From Sclerodactyla briareus (taxonomy: Eukaryota; Echinodermata; Holothuroidea; Dendrochirotida; Sclerodactylidae): DNA of 64,000 bases. This document shows, one piece after another, positions 44,683 to 56,900 of the stretch (its first letter is position 1; each line of letters opens with the position of its first letter). The DNA lies in assembly GCA_026419785.1 (NCBI GenBank), contig JAODTK010005745.1, positions 682,001 through 746,000 of the forward strand, written 5' to 3'. The notes under the pieces are model-generated. The model ran no database searches and was not told where the DNA came from. It worked only from the letters and a program-made list of their open reading frames with translations. The translations under genes and the position numbers were made by a program.

Positions 44683-45254
44683 ATGATCCTGACACATAAG
44701 AAGTCGACTGGCGACTTCCATTTCAAAGTCAAATGTGTACAATCGGGCCATGCAGACCATGAAGAGACATGTTTAAAGTGGGTGTTATTTACGACTTCAA
44801 CTCAGACTGGAGGGAAGGGGGATTCTAAGTTCAATGAAAATTGGTACACGAAGGTCCTCTCAGATGGTCGAAAGATCGAACGAGAACTGGCTCGTTTGAG
44901 TACTCCCGAGGAGGAGGATGCTATGTTATGCTTTCCATGTCGTTTATTCTGCAACAGAGAGTCCTCCTGGCGGAGAACAAACTGGGACAGAAATCGGCGT
45001 CTCTAACTGGAAGAAGGCTATACCACACAAAATTGGACGCACATGAAAAATCTGCTATCCATCTCCAGTCTCAATCAGAATGGAAGATTATGAGGCACGA
45101 GGATCAGTTGTTGAGCAACAGAACGAGTGGCATCGCTCACATCATAAGACAAACAGGTGGAGCAGACCGCGAGCCCCCTGCGACGGTCCGGAAACGCCTG
45201 TCTGACATCGTCCTTTTTCTGGGGGAAACAGAGTCTCCCATTGAGGGGACATAG
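44683..45254 (+). pseudogene. hAT transposase N-terminal part (TTF-type finger)
   Basis: The frame 44683-45006 has KWVLFTTSTQTGG, then EEDAMLCFPCRLFCN, the zinc-finger motif found before DUF4371 in ZMYM/hAT transposases. A shifted frame (44841-45254) continues with GRRLYHTKLDAHEKSAIH, then RKRLSDIVLFLGE, in the expected order. The finger binds DNA or partner proteins in this family. Confidence 0.75.
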
Positions 45255-45257
45255 AGA

Positions 45258-46035
45258 AGTCCACGAACGGGAAAACAAGAGGGAAACTTTCTGGAAATTG
45301 TTGTGAACTTTGGCAAAATCTGCCCCATCCTGCAGCGTCACATCGCCGAGGCCAAGAAGAACGAAAACTACGTGTCCAACAGGATACAGAACGATTTTAT
45401 AGAGGCAATTGGCGCAACCCGTGAGGGTGACAATATCATATCAAAAGTCAAGGAAGCTGGATTCTTGAGCATACTGATGGATGAGACAAGTGATCGGGCC
45501 CATGTCGAGCAGGTGTCATCATACTGAGATATACTTTGAAGGGGAGGTCATTGAATCTTCCTCGAATTCAGGGATGTCGCAAGGCCAGATGCCAAGAGTT
45601 GTATACGGGTGCCTGAGGGAGAGATTGGAGAAATTCGGCTCTGAAAAATCAAGCAGTTGCGTGGTCAGGGATACGATGGAGACTAGCAACATGAGGGAAG
45701 GTTTTACAGCGGACTTGCAAACGCGAGTTCAGAACGAAAATCCAAGGCCCTGTACGTAATTTGCAGTAACCACTGTCTGAACCTTGTACTGGTGATGCAT
45801 GCAAGAGCAACGAGTAAAATTCAGGAACTTTTCGGAATCGCTGAAGAGCTGTATCTCCTATTCATGAGCCCAGTCCCTAAGCGCCATGCGTATATTTCAG
45901 CATCACCGTCAAGAGCTCCAGACTGGTTCACACATTACGCCTTGAAGAGTTTGATAGACACTAGGTGGGCCTGCACTGCCAATTTCAATTGTATCATCAG
46001 AAGACATTGCCTGCTATTGTTGCGATGCTAGATGA
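45258..46035 (+). pseudogene. hAT transposase catalytic core (DUF4371-like)
   Basis: Codons read GNFLEIVVNFGKICPILQRHI, then NENYVSNRIQNDFIEAIG and SILMDETSDRAHVEQ. The first catalytic aspartate of the DDE site is in MDETSD at about 45480. After several frameshifts, ALYVICSNHCLNLVLVMHARA and FFGIAEELY-like residues (about 45750-45870) follow, with SLIDTRWACTANF near 45955. This is the standard core order of the family. Stops at 45527 and 46030 are from indels. Confidence 0.8.
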
Positions 46036-46057
46036 CATATCGCAGAAAGGAGGACTG

Positions 46058-47378
46058 ATGCCTCTATCAGCGCCACAGCATATGGACTTCTACATAGCAT
46101 AACGAAGTTTGAATTTGTTGCTCGTTGTGTGTCATTGCTCGATGTCTCGTACCATCAAAGGTGGATAGCATCGACAGTCTACAAGAGGAAGGTTTGTCTC
46201 TCGACAAGGCCTTCCCATTCATCGAGGTGCAGAATCGGCACTTCGAAGTAACGATCGGATGAGCACTATGGGTGACTAGCGACGAGGCTGGCTATGGTAC
46301 AATTTGCCAGAATGTGACATCGACCCAAGCTTTGAGCCAAAGAGTTACGTCGACGAAAAAAGATGCATCCAGGCGAGGAACTCCAGATGAAGGACAAGGA
46401 GCTGAGGTCAGCTTCAAGACCAGTGTCTTCCGCTCGAGCATCGGATACGTGCATCTGAAAGTTGCAGGAAAAAAGAGTCAGCGAGAATAAGCATGTGTTG
46501 ATGTGCTCGAGTCTTGTCTCCCAAAGCCCTGCTGACGAATACAGATGACGAAAGCAGTGGCCAGTCGGATCAAGCAAGCTCATCGAAATATATGGCGCAG
46601 AAGTACAAGTAGAGGTTGAGCAGGGTAGTGCTTCCGGGAGACCCTCAGCCTCGGAAAAAAAGCAAACGGTTGTGACTAAACCAGACATTGAGGCAACGAA
46701 ACGACATTCAGTTTGTTGGGCATGGCGACTGATGCCTCTATCAGCGCCAGCATGCATATGACTTCTACAAGCAACAACGTTTGAATTATGTGCTTCGTTG
46801 TGTGTCTTGCCTCGATGTCCTCTGTACCATCAAGTAAGCACCGACAGTCTACAGGAGGAAGGTTTGTCTCTCGCAAGCCTTCCATCTCATCGAGAATCAG
46901 AATCGGCACCTTCGAAGTAACGATCCGATGAGCACTATGGGGTGTTACTCGACGAGCTAGGACAATCTGCCAAGAATGCGACATCGACCCAAGCCCTTTG
47001 AGCCAAAGAAGGTTACTCGACCAAAGCTGCTCCAGGCGAGGAAAACTCCAGATGAAGGACAAGGAGCTGAGGTCAGCTTCAAGACCAGTGGTCTTCCGCT
47101 CGGCATCGATCCGTGCATCATGAAAGTTGTCCGGAAAGATTCAGCGAGAATAGAGTGTTGGATGTGCTCGAGCATTGTCTCCCAAGCCCTGCTGACAAAT
47201 ACAGATGACGAAAGCAACGTGCCCAGCGAGATAGCACGCTCACGAAATATTGGCGCAGAAGTTCCCAGTAGAGGTTGAGTCGGGTAGTGATATTCCGGGA
47301 GACCCTCAGCCTCGGAAGCCAACGGTTTGTGATTACCCAGACTTGGGCAAACGAAAACGAAATCATTTGTTGCATGGC
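46058..47378 (+). repeat. 0.66 kb tandem duplication inside the hAT transposase
   Basis: Positions 46062-46727 and 46728-47378 align throughout. Both hold GCCTCTATCAGCGCCA, TTGAATT(T/A)GTTGCT-like text, CGACAGTCTACA-AGGAAGGTTTGTCTCTC, ATGCGACATCGACCC-AAGC, AAGGACAAGGAGCTGAGGTC and GGTAGTG...TTCCGGGAGACCCTCAGCC. In frame this codes for a CDIDPSFEP-type region. The copies differ mainly by indels, so either a recent duplication or an assembly stutter is possible. Confidence 0.8.
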
Positions 47379-47477
47379 GCAACCATGTCATGAGGCACAC
47401 CGACGAAATACTTCAACTATTGGAGCGGGAACAATTTATGATTTGTTCAAGTCCATGTACACCTCTCTGATATTCTT

Positions 47478-47670
47478 GTGATGCCTTATGTATACAGATT
47501 GTATGCCAATTCGTTAACCTTCCTGCCACACCCGCTCCGTCCGGAACGAAGTTTTTCTAAGCTGAATATCATTAAAGCTGATCGACGTACCAGAATGGGT
47601 CAAGACCGACTCTCGGCCTTGCTGTACTTTCAATCGAAGAAAACTTCCATGGATGTTTATATTTGATGCA
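47478..47670 (+). pseudogene. hAT dimerisation C-terminus
   Basis: The frame ends ERSFSKLNIIKADRRTRMGQ, then DRLSALLYFQSKK, then a stop. This is the conserved C-terminal hAT motif (ERSFS-LK-IK...RM-Q-RLS-L). It marks the end of the transposase gene. Confidence 0.85.
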
Positions 47671-48640
47671 GTCTTAGAGTTTTGCGGCGATGACAAGAGG
47701 GCATCCAGCTTAGGAGTAGCACTGATGGCTGCTCGATCCTCGAGTGTTTTAAGAGGTACTTGTAACATAGTAAATTCTGGTCACACACTGGAGATAGCAA
47801 TAACAATCATCGAAAATGATTTCTGCAGATACAATGTAGCAATGTGCCCTACACGATGACGCTTACATGTTCAGCGTTACGCTGAATTGCCTGCACGCTA
47901 GGTGAACATCCCTTCCTTCCTTACGGTTTGATTATCGTTCATTTCATTGAGTAGAAAATCGCTCACTGAACGATTACCAATTCCATTACAGTTTATCGTT
48001 ATCGCCAGTGTGATCGGAAGAATTAAGTCTAGTAATTTACGGGTTATCTTTTTTTATAGTTGTGCCTACTATTAGCGTTTCCCCTCACAACATCTAGTAC
48101 AATGTTACAAGGTTTCATGTCTGCTCATTCACAATAGTAACATCCACGGGTAGGGCCTTCTTCATTCTCCGGCCCCCACGATAATGCTGAACTTTGACCG
48201 CCAAAAAAGAGTAAGGGCCAATCGTAATCTATGTTCTTGAAATTGTCTTTGTATTTTTTAAAAACTACATAATTATATTGACTATTCGGCCTATCATTTA
48301 CCATTAATACCACAGCATGGCACCTCCATGTTATTTTTTAGGGGGCACCATTTTGCGTCTAAGCTATTTTATTAACCAAAAATTTTCCCCTCCCCTTAAC
48401 CCTTCCCAAATCAGTTGGGGATTTCACTCTGGCCCCGCCCACATCACAAAACCTGCGCACGCCACTGTCTAAGTCATGAACAAGGGACCCATAGATAGCT
48501 GTGCTTATTGAATCACAAGATCACATACCAATCTGGAAAGGGGCAACAAACACCTTGCCCAGTTGTCTTCCCAAAGGATACGATAATACCTATCAGAAAT
48601 GCTGACAAACGAAGAGAATCGACAGTGTTGTAACAAGTTC
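47671..48640. other. no gene seen
   Basis: Probably the 3' flank of the hAT element followed by ordinary AT-rich sequence. Confidence 0.4.
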
Positions 48641-48649
48641 GAGTCACTG

Positions 48650-48870
48650 ACTCGGGGGGGGGGGGGGAGAACTCGAGTCCCATGCCTTGACTTGACTTGA
48701 CTTGTGTCTAAATCAAAATACTTGACTTCTCGAGTCCCGGACACCGCAAATGCCTTGACTTTGAACTCGAGTCACTAACAAAAAGACTCGCTTGAACTCG
48801 GAACTCTAGCACGTCATACTCGAGTCATGCTTGGGACTGAGTCATGGTAAATGACTCCAGTCACGGTAAA
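48650..48870. repeat. GACTCGAGTC / CTTGACTTGACTTG repeat with poly-G
   Basis: A G-run of about 13 nt at 48655 is followed by CTTGACTTGACTTGACTTG and many palindromic ACTCGAGT and GACTCCAGTC variants up to 48880. The unit is simple-sequence-like and self-complementary. Confidence 0.75.
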
Positions 48871-49930
48871 CGACTCCAGTCGTCCCTCCGTATAGCAGTG
48901 CAGTTAGTCCGCGACGCCGTGCTCTTTGTGTATGCCTATACATGAGTGGTACTATGCTTCGGGGCCGGCCAGCAGTCCATATGTAGCACTTGCACTCGCA
49001 CGATCGACAGGTCACCATGTACGTACATACGAGACCATATGGACGTTCAGTGCAGCAGTACACCGGTACGGTACACACGAGATGCAATGCAGCAGTTCTG
49101 ACAATAATTTGTTGGACAACACCGCCCGGCTAGTTCTGACTAGACTCAAGTTTACACCCGAACATACATCCCGTTTTGGTTTCGTAAACCAACCGTATAT
49201 CGAAAGTGCCATTTCTTCTGTCATCAGTGTTACAAACAACGTATGGCTTCGCTATCTACTCTTCTGAGACTGAGAATCAGTCATCAGCTAGTACTATTTT
49301 TTCGCAGTGTAAAAATGAGTCCTGCCTGCCGCTGTTCGATTTGGCTACTCAAACTACTCTGATGAACACATCGAAACGACACCATCTGCCAAGTGTGTTG
49401 AGCTGCCCACAGATCGTAAAAGACTCACTTGGGACACGTCTAATTTCAAAGGCACCTGAAGACCCACCAATGTGGTGAGTATTTATATTCTTGTCCAGTT
49501 TAGCGCTCGAGCCTGGAGCTCACATGGGCATAATGTAACTCACATTTGCTTGTATAATGTTAGCCTAACCAATACAAATACTGCCAAACCATTAGGCTTA
49601 GGCTATATCACATCGTAGTAGGTTAGTACTCGTGTTGGAAACAGGCCTTCGCCCAGATTGAAATTGGGCGCCCAACCACATGTTCTTCACAATAATGTTC
49701 GTCCTGTTTTCAACACTTCTGCTAAGTTGTAGGAAGATTGTGATGTGTTCAATTGGCAACGGATTTTTTAGTCTGAGGGTTCATTTCAAGCCAACAACAT
49801 TTGTTTAAGAGAATCTCAGTCCAGATAAGGCCTTTGGTCCCCCTACGCCTTGCTTGAAAAGCCAGGATGGCAATGATGACAGCTTCATTCATGAAATTCT
49901 TGCCAAACCATGATGAGATTGGCCTAATGT
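48871..49930. other. no convincing gene
   Basis: A 113-codon plus frame at 48926-49267 and its minus shadow have no recognised domain. Confidence 0.35.
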
Positions 49931-49934
49931 GCCG

Positions 49935-51420
49935 AAACGATCCAATAATCATTCATGACTATCAGTAAGAGACTATGGCCCCAGAACCAATTGAAGACTG
50001 ATCGACGACAAGGTGCATAAGAGGTGTATGACTTCCATGAGACGTGTGTGAAGTCTCTACCGCTCTTTCTTAAGCAGAGGGAAGAGCTTGGTCCCATACA
50101 GCCGTTGAAGGAAATGCCTGCCACCATACATGTAACTCATCTAAGGTACCTACCTGATTGCATGATTGAGACAGAAGGCTGAAGGTGTTTGACAAATTCA
50201 ATTGCAGTCTTTGATCTTAACCATGACTATTTATTTGGCGATGCTTCATATGCCATGCCAAGAATCGAATGAGAAACTTCGAAATTCACAAGCTAGGCCA
50301 CTGGGAGCAGATGTACAGATTGGTGAACGAATAGGGTCTTAAACCCACAATAAAACAATCGTGGAAGGACGTATATGCCTGTGTTTGACAGCCATGCTAT
50401 GTTGAACTGCGCGACCTCCTAGTAGGTAGACTGACTGTACAATGATGTCGTGGGTGGTGTGAGCCCCTGCAGGTTAGTTGCCTGAGTTGAAAGATGCTGA
50501 AGATGGTGCATGGATAAGCAAGGAGCAGATCGAAAAACTTGATGAGCTGGACAAGGTACTTGTGAAAGATACCACAAGTTAGTTATCAGACAGGAAAGGC
50601 AACAAACATATTGTTCCTGTATAATTCCCCTTGGACAAATTTAATGCCAGGACGATGTATGTCAGCCCTGAAACAGGGCCCTCGCTGGTGTATTCATGAG
50701 CAAATCCAGATGTGTTTGCAAGTACCCGGACTATCTCTACAATGTGTAGGCTGGCCTGCGGTTACACTCGGTTTGGAAGGTGAACTACACTGTGTATACA
50801 CAACTTTCACCTAGAAATACTGTAATGGTTCTTCCCGTGGTCGTCTTGGGGTCTGAAGGAATGAGGATAATGCAGCACAAAATGTATGGTCGATCCCAAG
50901 ATGTTAAAAAAACGGATGATGAACTGATAAGGCCTTGACAAAGGAACTGAAGGTGCTATTACCAAACCGGGAAGGGTATAGACACCTGGGCCCTGTGTGC
51001 TGCCCCCAAATACTATGAGCCTTTGAAAATGTTAACTAGTGAAGAAAATAGATCTGTTGTTGGGAGTTATCTAGGACGAACCTTACGTCTTTGCCAGTAA
51101 GTACACAGATAACTCCCGAAGCCCATGTCTCTGGTTGGCATGCTCGCCACAATGTTCGCCAAAAAGCTTGTTCTGGAGAAGGACATTTGCTAACTGCTAC
51201 AAAGAACAGGCCAGGGAGTAAGCACATGTGCGGAAGGGAACATACCAGAGAGGATAGACGGTTATTTCTATCAGCATATGGGTCACTCCAAAGCGATGGA
51301 CCCAGACATTACCAAGCCCACTGGCACTGAGGGGTGGCCAGGTTGGCCGTTCAATGCGAGACGGATGTCAAGTATAATGGTCCCCAGTATGATTTGATTA
51401 ACAATTCATTCTGCACTCTC
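49935..51420 (+). pseudogene. possible decayed element protein, plus strand, unassigned
   Basis: Protein-like snippets in shifting frames occur in one orientation: DFHETCVKSLPLFLKQREEL (about 50025), KQSWKDVYAC (about 50350), ISKEQIEKLDELDKVLVKDT (about 50515), PKYYEPLKMLTSEENRSVVG (about 51010) and FYQHMGHSKAMDPD (about 51265). The HMGHS-x-x-x-D arrangement recalls the C-terminal box of tyrosine-recombinase-like proteins of invertebrate elements, but this is weak. No frame is longer than about 80 codons. Confidence 0.25.
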
Positions 51421-53900
51421 CGTAATTTTTTTACGCAGAAGTGGTTATAATTTACTGGACATGCACCTACTTCCTTTCAACTTCCCAGCACTTCAAAGCT
51501 GGACAAGATCAAAATAGGCTGCTGGGAATTCAAAGGAGGTATGCATAACTTGGGCATCACAGTCAGGACAGTACCAGCCCCTGTGTGCTGTGATGCCAGC
51601 CAATCGAAAAACAGTCAATAATGTGTAAGTTTGCATTCTAACAGCTTATGACAATGATGCGAGGACTGCAAAACAGACATAGGCCCTGTGCATCATCAGA
51701 GTTAGCACTGGCTCACAAATGTTGGGTCAATCATGGTTATTCTGGCGAGTATATAAATCGACCATGACCCTTTTGGTGCACACAATATTCAATTTGGAAG
51801 TCCAACTGCCAAAAAGGTGTCTTTGACCCAGAGACCCCGAGTAGCAATAACCCTGGTCATGATACTGACCTTGACAAGCTCCTACACTGACCTCTGTACA
51901 TGGTATGAAGTAAACAAACCTTTAGCAGGGCGTTAGTAAAACAGTAATTTCCCACTGGTCTTTCACAATGTTTTCAGCAAGCCTGTTGCCTAGCAACGTA
52001 CCTCTCCGGGATTGTCCGAGAGAGCGGATGAACAATTTCCATGATCGAAGTACCAGAATTGTTAGTTTTGAGACAAGCATTTGAGGGTGTTATGTCGAAG
52101 TTTGGACTATGGACATGTGGGTCCTGAACCACGGTCAAGTGCGATGAAGATTTTAAATTTTGCATCATATCAAATTGAAGAGGTAATTGTGTAGTTGTAT
52201 TATTCTTTGAAAACTGCTAGAGGAAATGTGACCAATATATTTTTAATGTGGCTGTTATATGTGTCACGTTGGTCCATTCTTCTATAACTAGCGATTCACC
52301 GGTTGTGACAGTTAGTGAAGAAACGTTTTCGTTTTCCTATCATATGGGAAAGGTTGCGCTCATAAATCCGGCCAGTTCACGAACAGTCTGCTTTGTGGGT
52401 GGGGAAATTCATGCCGGTTCATCATCTTCCCTCACGGTTTCAGAGAAAGTGTATGTTACCAATCCGCCAGTGCATATTTAGCAATCATATTCGCTAGAGT
52501 TCATTTTTTGCCTTTCCAATGATGTAAAACTTACTTCGATTGTCAGAACTTTGTAGGTAATTTTTGCATTGAAAAATCTAATAATTTGCGAGTGGGGCGT
52601 TCTTGGGTGCCTGATCATTCGCTGTTTTACGCAATGCGCACCCCCACTAACTTCCAATCGTTGTGGTCTCTTGACCAAGCTGTTGAATCGACATTTGGCA
52701 ATTGACATATTGAAGATAACCCTCCCTTTCATGCACAATTTCCCTGCGTTCGATCACATAAATTTCCACGTAGTAATTTTTCCCATTGAACAAAATGTGA
52801 TTTGAAACGATCGATAGCAAAATGCCCTTCATTAATAGGGTCCCACTACATTCAGGAGAACGTCCCGCAGGGACCTTGTTTAAGGTTTCTCGCCAAGAGT
52901 GCTTTCGAAACAAGACTGAAATGTTCATTTCTTGCGGAATTTCTGATTTACTGTTTAGTTTTTAGCCAACTATCATGATAAAGTGTTCGTTATCGATTTC
53001 CCATAGTAGAACGAATGTTATTCTACATTTTATTTCAGTGCTGGGGCTTAAAATCCGGAATGAGTCCATGAAAGTGCTCCACGTATCGCCGCCATTGTTT
53101 GTTGGTCCTGTGTTGTAGCCAGTGCGGGGAACACGGTAATAAATTACACGCGCGCGCGGTATTCGTAATGGTCTGTGCGCAGGCAGGCATGTGAGAGGAT
53201 TAGGGTGTTTGAATTATTGATAGGAAAGTTAGTTTACAATCCATGCAAAACAAAGACGAATTCAGACGATTCGATACTAGTACAGCTGTATGGGAACAGG
53301 TTGGACTATGTTTTTGCGGAACGCAGTGTTTTTCAATACAACTGCAATGAACAGATGCTAGTAATAAACTGTTGCGTTAAAATCATCTAACGCCCCCTCT
53401 GGTTTATAGCGGACGAGTCTATTGAATTATTCATACCCTCACTGCTGGGCGCTGTGGGTGATGGAGAGGCCGTCCACTACCGCTGTTGTTGCATGCATTT
53501 CATTACGGCGAGTATACGCGACCCCGCTGCGAGGTTCATTTAATGTCCAAAATCGAGGCAAACCTTTCGATATGTCTCTGAGGAAGTCAAGTTCAAAGCC
53601 CCCCCCAGTCCTCTGCTGCATAAAATTCCAACATGTCGGACGGCAACAATGCTGGAACTCTGGACTAGCAGACGGATGGTCACCTGCAAGCAAGTGGTAC
53701 AATTGACCAAAAATCTCAGTTAAAGCAATTTCACTATCATTGATCCAACACTATTTTTATAGCAAAGCACAGCACAGAAACCGGTTGCATCCTTGTACAT
53801 CATGAGTGTGGGCTAAAATGCAAACAGCGCCAGATCATGCACCAACAGTCCCACACAATGATCTTCCTTTTGGGGCCCTTAAATGTGGCCTGAACTTTTA
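51421..53900. other. no convincing gene
   Basis: Scattered frames (52248-52481, 53175-53390, 53422-53706) have no recognisable domain. A GCGCGCGCG patch lies near 53150. Confidence 0.35.
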
Positions 53901-53902
53901 TA

Positions 53903-56900
53903 AGCAGCGGTAAGAATACTACCACTAATATCATCTTCCCTCAATTTCACTCCATATTTCCAAATAACCTGCAGTGAATGGCCAGTGGAGTTAACTACCA
54001 TTACAATATATGAAACGACTGTTTCAGTTAGACTACATTTGGGTATTGCATCATCCCCTTCGGTGAAAGTGGTTAGCTATGTTACCACTGTGCTCCATTA
54101 GCGTGCATGTTAGTGAACTCACCGGGAAGAAAGACAAGCAGCTACCAAATCATCAAGAAATATCACCCAAAGGGTAAGAAATATCAGTGCTCTTTATTGT
54201 AAGGATTGAAATTTACAAACAACATGATTTTCAAAAGTTAATATCTGCGTATTATAGAACATAGGAGTGTTAGGTAAAGTGGAAGGAAGACAATTGTACT
54301 CCCAGTTAGGCTTCCTAAAAAACCAGCACACACAGGGCTGTCTCAGCGGGACAAATATCAAATACCCCCAAATAACGTGGCGGAGGTCCAACAGCCTATT
54401 ACCTTCACATATGTAGTAAAATATACTATATACAAACACATCCATAACTTATGAATTTTAAATTACTGCATTTTTCACATGTTTTGATGACAGATGGGTA
54501 CCTTGTTTATATTTCGCAGAGAACTGGTATACCCTGTCCAAATCAATGGCCATTGGTAACATTTGCAGTGAATTCTGATCTGTTGTATTATGAGTAGGGT
54601 AATAGGATATGACTGGAGTCTAAATGTGGGGTTAGGTTTTTACTTCAGATTTACAGGGTTAGGGTTCGTACTGCCACTTGGCCCTTAGCCTAGGCTAGCC
54701 AGATCAGTCGCTGACTCGCAACGGTGTTGTTTTGTGTTTGGTACTGTACGGGCAAAACCCTACACATGTGTTATGTATTGTAGGGTACTGGAATGTACAC
54801 CGTCGCGAGTGCGACTATGTAGGGTACCGGAATGTACACAGTCGCGTGAGTCAGGGACTAAGCAGACCCCAGGAGAGAGAGTGTATGTAGACCAGGCATT
54901 TGGCCGAATGTTATAACAGTTGGAACTGATGCTCAATTGGACAACAGGCCTGCGATACTGAAAAAAAAGTATGTTATGCGACAGAAGTAAACCAATAACC
55001 AACATGCGACATAACACTCATGTCTGTGGACGCTCATATCTCGGGCATTCCGGACCTCGTCGTGTTAACTCTTGTCTGTCATGTTGATCTGAATGCGTAT
55101 AGGAGATCTAGGTTCCGTGTTTTGAGGTGGGTCAATGCCTTCCATTACAACGGTCCTCCAAAATCAAATATTGAGCTAGGAATCAGGGATGGTCCATGTA
55201 TTGGAATACAGTTAATGAGTTGACTGGATGTTGACCACAGTTCTATGATACAAACTTTTTGTCTAACCAGTGCAATGCCGGGCATGCAGTTGTGTAATAA
55301 CACTAGCATTGCATTTGCATTTCCCCGCAGCACTTGAAATATGCCTCGACATCTAAACTGGAGAGGAAGCGATTGAATTGTTGAGGAAGGAATTGGAAGA
55401 AGTAGTTTCACAGCGGACCAGGCCATAAATTCCGATGTCGGCGGGGATGACTCTGATGCAGATGACGACTTGGACTCCATCTCACAAACACTTCCTTCAG
55501 TATGGCACATCGTCTACAGCAAGATGTTCTGGTACCCGCTTAGCCACAAACAAACGACCATCAAGTGAAGTAAACATTGGCCAATAAGGCCAAGTAAAAG
55601 GATGAGGGGTGATCGCCTCCCTTCACGTGAAATTTCACACAACCTTCATCATCTTTTTTGATGACACATTCAACTCAACGCTTCTTGTAATATTCCATGT
55701 CCCAGGTCACAGAGTCATAGTGTGTTCACTGCAGAGGAGCGAGAGGGTTGGCATCCAATGTTCACCCTGCCTGATCGATACCCGCCATGGTTTCCAGCAA
55801 TTGCCCATGAACAATGGAGTGATTTCTCTGAAGTGGCGTGTGTAGCTCCCTATTCTTGAAACGTTGCGGGCTGTATTGCAAATTTGCAACTATGCAACCG
55901 GGCAGGTCCCTTTGAACTGTACTAACACTTTCTATATTTTTGTCTTGCTAGCATAGTTCAGGTGACGTGAAGATGAAGGGATGAGGATGACAAGCAGAGT
56001 GGCCTCGAGGAAGACAGTGATGTGCAGCCCCCCCCCACCTACTGCAGCGACCCCTACGCAGCTCGAGGAGAGCAGCGGTTTGAAGAAGAATCGGTTGGTG
56101 AAGACGCATTTGGTTCAGCAGAGATATGAGTTGCGACCCACAGACATACAACAACTTAAGCTTCACCCAACCATCTGGTCCCGTACATGACCATAACGCA
56201 GCCGCCATCACCTCACAAGTATTTCTCATGGTTCTTACCGCATCATTGGCAACTAATAGGTACACAAACAAATTTGTATGCTTCCCAGAAAGGAAAAAAA
56301 AAAAAAAGGTGTCGAGCTGAACACAACTGCAGAAGAAATGCAAGCTCATCTTCGGGATCCTCCATCATCATGGGGTTCCACAGCCTCCATAGTTTGCTGG
56401 TGGCTCTATTGGTCTCTGGATAAAACTGTTGTGGAGCGAATCTCAAAGTTGAATTTGCAATGAAAAGGTTCCTCAAGCTGATACGATTATTTGCACCTGA
56501 ATGACAATGAAGCAATGCCTGAAAGGGGACTGACAATTTTGATAAAACTATACAAGTCAGCGCTTTTTAGAGACTTGAACAAGTTTTTTCTATGTATTCA
56601 ATACCCAGTAGTACCTGCCATGATGAGAGCATGATCAAATTCAAAGGACGAAGCTCTTTGGGAACAATACTTCCCAATGACACCACTATCAAACGTGGCC
56701 TACAAAGTTTGGGTCATTGCCTGCAGCGTTACAGGTTACATGTTATCATTCTGATGTATACACAGGGAAGGTTTGAGACAGACAGGTGAACCTAGGGGAG
56801 CATGTTTTGTATGACACTTTCAAAGGCATTTGAAGGGTTAGGGTACGTTTGTTTTTTGATAATTTTTTTTCTCAGTACATTATGAATCATGTGAAGAAGA

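Larger units (their letters stand above)
44650..47670 (+). mobile_element. ZMYM/hAT-type DNA transposon, decayed
   Basis: A transposase in order from a TTF-type zinc finger to the hAT dimerisation end covers about 3 kb, all on plus. An internal 0.66 kb segment is duplicated in tandem (46.06-47.38 kb). Terminal inverted repeats were not identified. Multiple frameshifts make it inactive as written. Confidence 0.8.
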
